A stretch of DNA of 64,000 nt, taken from the NCBI GenBank assembly GCA_036872755.1, contig JAVHNS010000004.1, positions 2,046,001 through 2,110,000 on the forward strand. Direction: 5' to 3'. The notes under the pieces are model-generated. The model had not been told where the DNA came from, searched no databases, and saw only the letters and a list, made by a program, of their open reading frames with translations. The stretch is from Orbilia blumenaviensis. Its lineage: Eukaryota > Ascomycota > Orbiliomycetes > Orbiliales > Orbiliaceae. The position numbers and the translations under genes were made by a program. This document shows positions 60,847 through 64,000 of this stretch, one piece after another (position 1 is the first letter of the stretch; the number at the start of each line of letters is the position of its first letter).

Positions 60847-62941
60847 TGTGGGTGGCGGTTTCTTGTGGTGTTTGATGTATGGGGTTAGGTTTTTTTGGGG
60901 GGGAGTGATGTCTGCGAGATGGTAGTTGGTGGTGGTGGTTGTTGAACGTGTGTAGGTATAGGTATGTATGTTTCCAGTAATTGATATCGGGAAAGGAGAG
61001 TGGCAGGTGGGCCGTGATGGCTTAGCTTGGCCTGGCCTGCTAGTAGCTTGGGGACAGAGAGTCAAACAAAACTTCCAACACCATAAGCTTTCTTTGAGTT
61101 TGCCCCTTCTGCAAGCGAAAGCATTCTATTAGTCCGAAACTTCCAGTTAACTAGGTATATTTCGGCATTTAAATTTGCGATACAGGCATGAATTCATTAT
61201 GGCTAAGTAATATACCTATAGAAACTTGGGGCTACATATGGAACTTCTTAGTTAAATCTAGACTATAGCCGGTTGACCCCCGAAGGTTCCAATTGGTTTG
61301 CGGGTTGCTCTACGCGCCCTCCATACTATCAATTCTTTGAACTCCCCGACATCTCGTTTTTTTTTTTTTTTTTAAGGGGAATTATCTGTTACATTGCTGT
61401 GATTGGGGATATACCCAATAGTCTAGAAGATGCTTGTGATGATGGTGCGGATGTACCGCGGCTTGGGTTGTCTCATAAACTAGCCCTCCAGGTTCGCCTA
61501 GCTGTATATATAGAACGTTTTATGGTAGATAGTATACAGCCCAAGTACAAGGTGTCTTTTTCCTGTTATGTATTTGTCGAATGTGGTCTCGGGGCCAGAC
61601 GCTAGCTACTATCGAATGTAATTACGTATACGCGCGACGCATCATAAAAAGTCGAAGTTCTTAGTTAAGCTTAAGCTAACTGAGTACTTGTCGGCTCCTA
61701 AATAAATACCTTGCCTTTTCAACACCGAATCCTTGAATATGGATATACAATAGTGATACAGACCGCCTGTTGAGTTAGTTAAGTAGGCATGCATTACGGC
61801 CGACGTTCTAGAATGCTCTTTAAGAAATTTAAATATACATAGGATCGATTGTGCGGTGGTACTGATATATAGCTTCCAGACTGTAACAGTCTACGGGACC
61901 ATAATAGCCCAGATGCTCAAGTGATATATCCGAAGCCCATTGCAAGGATCTTGAATCATATTAATTTCCGCGCTAGCTGAAGCTCATCAATTTACTTACG
62001 GACGCATATGCCGTCATATTTCATAATTCGAAAATCAAGTCAAAGCACTACTTTCTCGAGGATCTGGCTCCCCTCCGCTCAGCTCCTCTAGTGGCTAGCT
62101 TGGTTTCATCCTAGCGGCACCGATAAATTATCACTATGGTCTCGCCCTTGATCTAGTGAGCTTTGATGCTAATGGCTCTAAGCAAGTCGGGACGGCCAGC
62201 TGTTTCCTACCCAAACATAAGGAAAATGAGACAGGGATATACATATCCTTATACATATGAAATGGACTGACTGACAATCTTAATTATAAGTTTATATATC
62301 TGAATGACACCTTGTCTTTCCAAGCCGAATATGCTATTGCTTGAGCATGATTGAGCGGGGCACACAAATAACTTGGTGATAATTAGGCACATGCAAAGAC
62401 CTAATAAAGCCTAAGATAAATAGGACTTAATAACTCTAATTACGACTTAACGATAGAGACATTTGGTACTAAATACCACTCTGGAATTCAAAATAACTTT
62501 CATTGGTGCCATAAGAAAGCTGCTTCAAATTTAGATACCTGCCAGAATACAACAGGTGTTTAGTGTTGTTGGCGCTGAGAAGATGGCCAACGCTTGGCAT
62601 TTTGAATCGCGTCTCACACATGTTCAAAGCTTTTCCCAACCTTCGTCTGGCCGTTCATCCGATCCTTTCAACATCCCACATCGCCAGATACCTTCGTAGA
62701 CCTACCAGGTGTTCACATCATCGTTAACCACCCAAAGCTTCCCGATAATACCTACAGCTGTTGTAGAATACCAAAACGTGTGCTTTCGGATAGCTAGACC
62801 TGGTCGTGTGATTGTGACGTAGACACCAGCAAAGCTTTCTATTTCAGCCGGCCAACACTCTCGCAAACTATATCTTTGATTAAATCTTTCCTTGGACTGA
62901 ATCGGCTTTGAACCTCGCATAACACATTCATTCATCTCATC
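60847..62941. promoter_or_regulatory. Divergent region between CLC1 and RTT103-like
   Basis: 2.1 kb without a supported gene. A T run near 61359 and AT-rich sequence at 62200-62500 are the only features. A 110-codon frame at 61273 (+) is inflated by the T run. Confidence 0.5.
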
Positions 62942-64000
62942 ATGTCTCTCTCCGACGAAACTGTCTATGCGAAGCTGAATGCTCTCAATGAGACCCAAGA
63001 GGGCATCGTCTCTATCGCACAATGGGTCATGTTCCACAGGTACTGTATTCTCATTTTGTCATATTTTGATACCTTGAAGATTGGTTTTTTACTAACGACG
63101 ATTGCGTCTTTCTTTTTTTCTTCTAGACGACACGCCAAACGGTTTGCACAGATATGGCTCCAGCGGTTGAAGGAATCGTCCGCTCCTCGAAAGCTAAACC
63201 TGGTTTATCTCGTCAACGGTACAATTTCATCCTCCTTACGGCATGCTCACGTTTAAGAGATTGGTTCTGACGGTTCTTTTTTTGGGGACGGTTAATAGAG
63301 GTTGTCCAGCAGATGAAGGCAAGGAAGAAGGAAGAGTTTGGGATCGCTTTCTCTCCGGTACCGTGGCCCGACAAATCACCTTTTGATTGAAGTATTTCTA
63401 ATACTGTGGAATAGATAATGGCGGATGCTTGCGAAGTCGCGTACCGAGGTTCTTCGGCGGATATTCAGGGTAAATTGAGAAGGGTTATCCAGGTCTGGAG
63501 GCAACGAGGGATCTTTGATGTGGATGTGTTGGATGGAATTGATGCGAGACTGGATGGTACGTCGATATCTAAACGCCGTTAGTCGTCGGAAATATTGGAG
63601 GCTAACGGGATATTTGGGATAGATGTCGACAAGGGGAAATCAAGTGTGAATGCGCGACGGGGACTGGGCGGTGGGATTGGCGGCGCTACACCAGCGGAGC
63701 TCTCACGGGTGTCTGCCGCCCAGAGCAAACTCAACAATCATTTCACGCACTCCACGATCGCGCTTGGATCGGCCAGCGATGAGTACAAGAAGTGGATGGA
63801 GGCGGAGGCTATTCCCCCACCTGCGGTCTACGTTGCACGGCTATCGCAGCTTATCAAGACGCTTGATATTGCCCACGCTGCTGTTTCGGACGCCTTGTCA
63901 TCGCGAAGGGAGCTGATTAAAAACCTGGAGTCATTGCTTGAAACCAACAAGACTGCGTTGGCGGGAGAGGAGTCGCAGTTAAAGGAAGTCGACGAGAAGA
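62942..64000 (+). CDS. RTT103: RTT103-like CID protein, 5' part, runs off the window
   Basis: Rtt103 binds the phosphorylated RNA polymerase II C-terminal domain and helps transcription termination. Exons 62942-63039, 63127-63218, 63299-63357, 63415-63556 and 63623 to the window end join in phase. The CTD-interacting domain is residues about 1-130: LNALNETQEGIVSIAQWVMF, HRRHAKRFAQIWLQRLKESS, LNLVYLVNEVVQQMKARKK, then DIQGKLRRVIQVWRQRGIF. A Gly-rich linker (RRGLGGGIGGATP) and a helical coiled-coil region (SRRELIKNLESLLETNKTAL) follow. The layout matches fungal Rtt103. The 3' end lies beyond the window. ATG 62942 is preceded by a stop-free, pyrimidine-rich leader. Confidence 0.9.

Noticed and set aside
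61273..61605. 110-codon + strand frame with poly-Phe
   Set aside because: The Phe run comes from a T tract; nothing else supports it.
62702..63037. 111-codon minus-strand frame
   Set aside because: Antisense to the first RTT103 exon; no family similarity.

Overview
The window is nuclear DNA of a filamentous ascomycete (Pezizomycotina). The evidence is many short spliceosomal introns (GT..AG with CTAAC/CTAAT-like branch sites), a velvet-family developmental regulator, and fungal forms of PIK1, TLG2, MED20 and RTT103. Genes are intron-rich (dihydroxy-acid dehydratase needs at least ten introns) and loosely packed, about 17 genes in 64 kb with one 8.4 kb gap. That would fit an early-diverging class such as Pezizomycetes or Orbiliomycetes, but this is inference. 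I see no operons, CRISPR arrays, rRNA, convincing tRNA or intact transposon. All gene models were spliced by eye and checked for reading phase and family homology.

Left part (1-17.2 kb): the 5' part of tafazzin (-) and, divergently, a LOA1/VPS66-type acyltransferase (+); an unrecognised LRR-like protein (-); a flavodoxin-less FNR-type flavoreductase with a CCGGGCC motif (+); Mediator subunit MED20 (-) divergent from an FHIP/RAI16-like dynein-adaptor protein (+); and ILV3 dihydroxy-acid dehydratase (-).

Middle (17.2-39 kb): a VelC-like velvet regulator (-) with an 8.4 kb non-coding region upstream, a RING protein with an N/Q/G-rich centre and an RS/RD-rich tail (-), a 3.6 kb gene-free stretch with short hairpins, and an HSL-type alpha/beta hydrolase (+).

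Right part (39-64 kb): PIK1 (+), an equilibrative nucleoside transporter (+), CDC37 (-), an MDL1-type mitochondrial ABC transporter (+), TLG2 syntaxin (-), calmodulin (+), clathrin light chain (-) and the start of an RTT103-like CID protein (+). From PIK1 onward strands run + + - + - + - +. Several genes act in Golgi, TGN or endosome traffic (FHIP, PIK1, TLG2, clathrin light chain), though nothing shows they are a functional cluster.

Most notable observations: a 19-nt microexon that carries the catalytic histidine of tafazzin; a phase clash at one ILV3 exon junction; an in-frame 75-nt intron just before the velvet domain; the CCGGGCC reductase; and a long inverted repeat (53-bp core arms, 3 mismatches) between MDL1 and TLG2.
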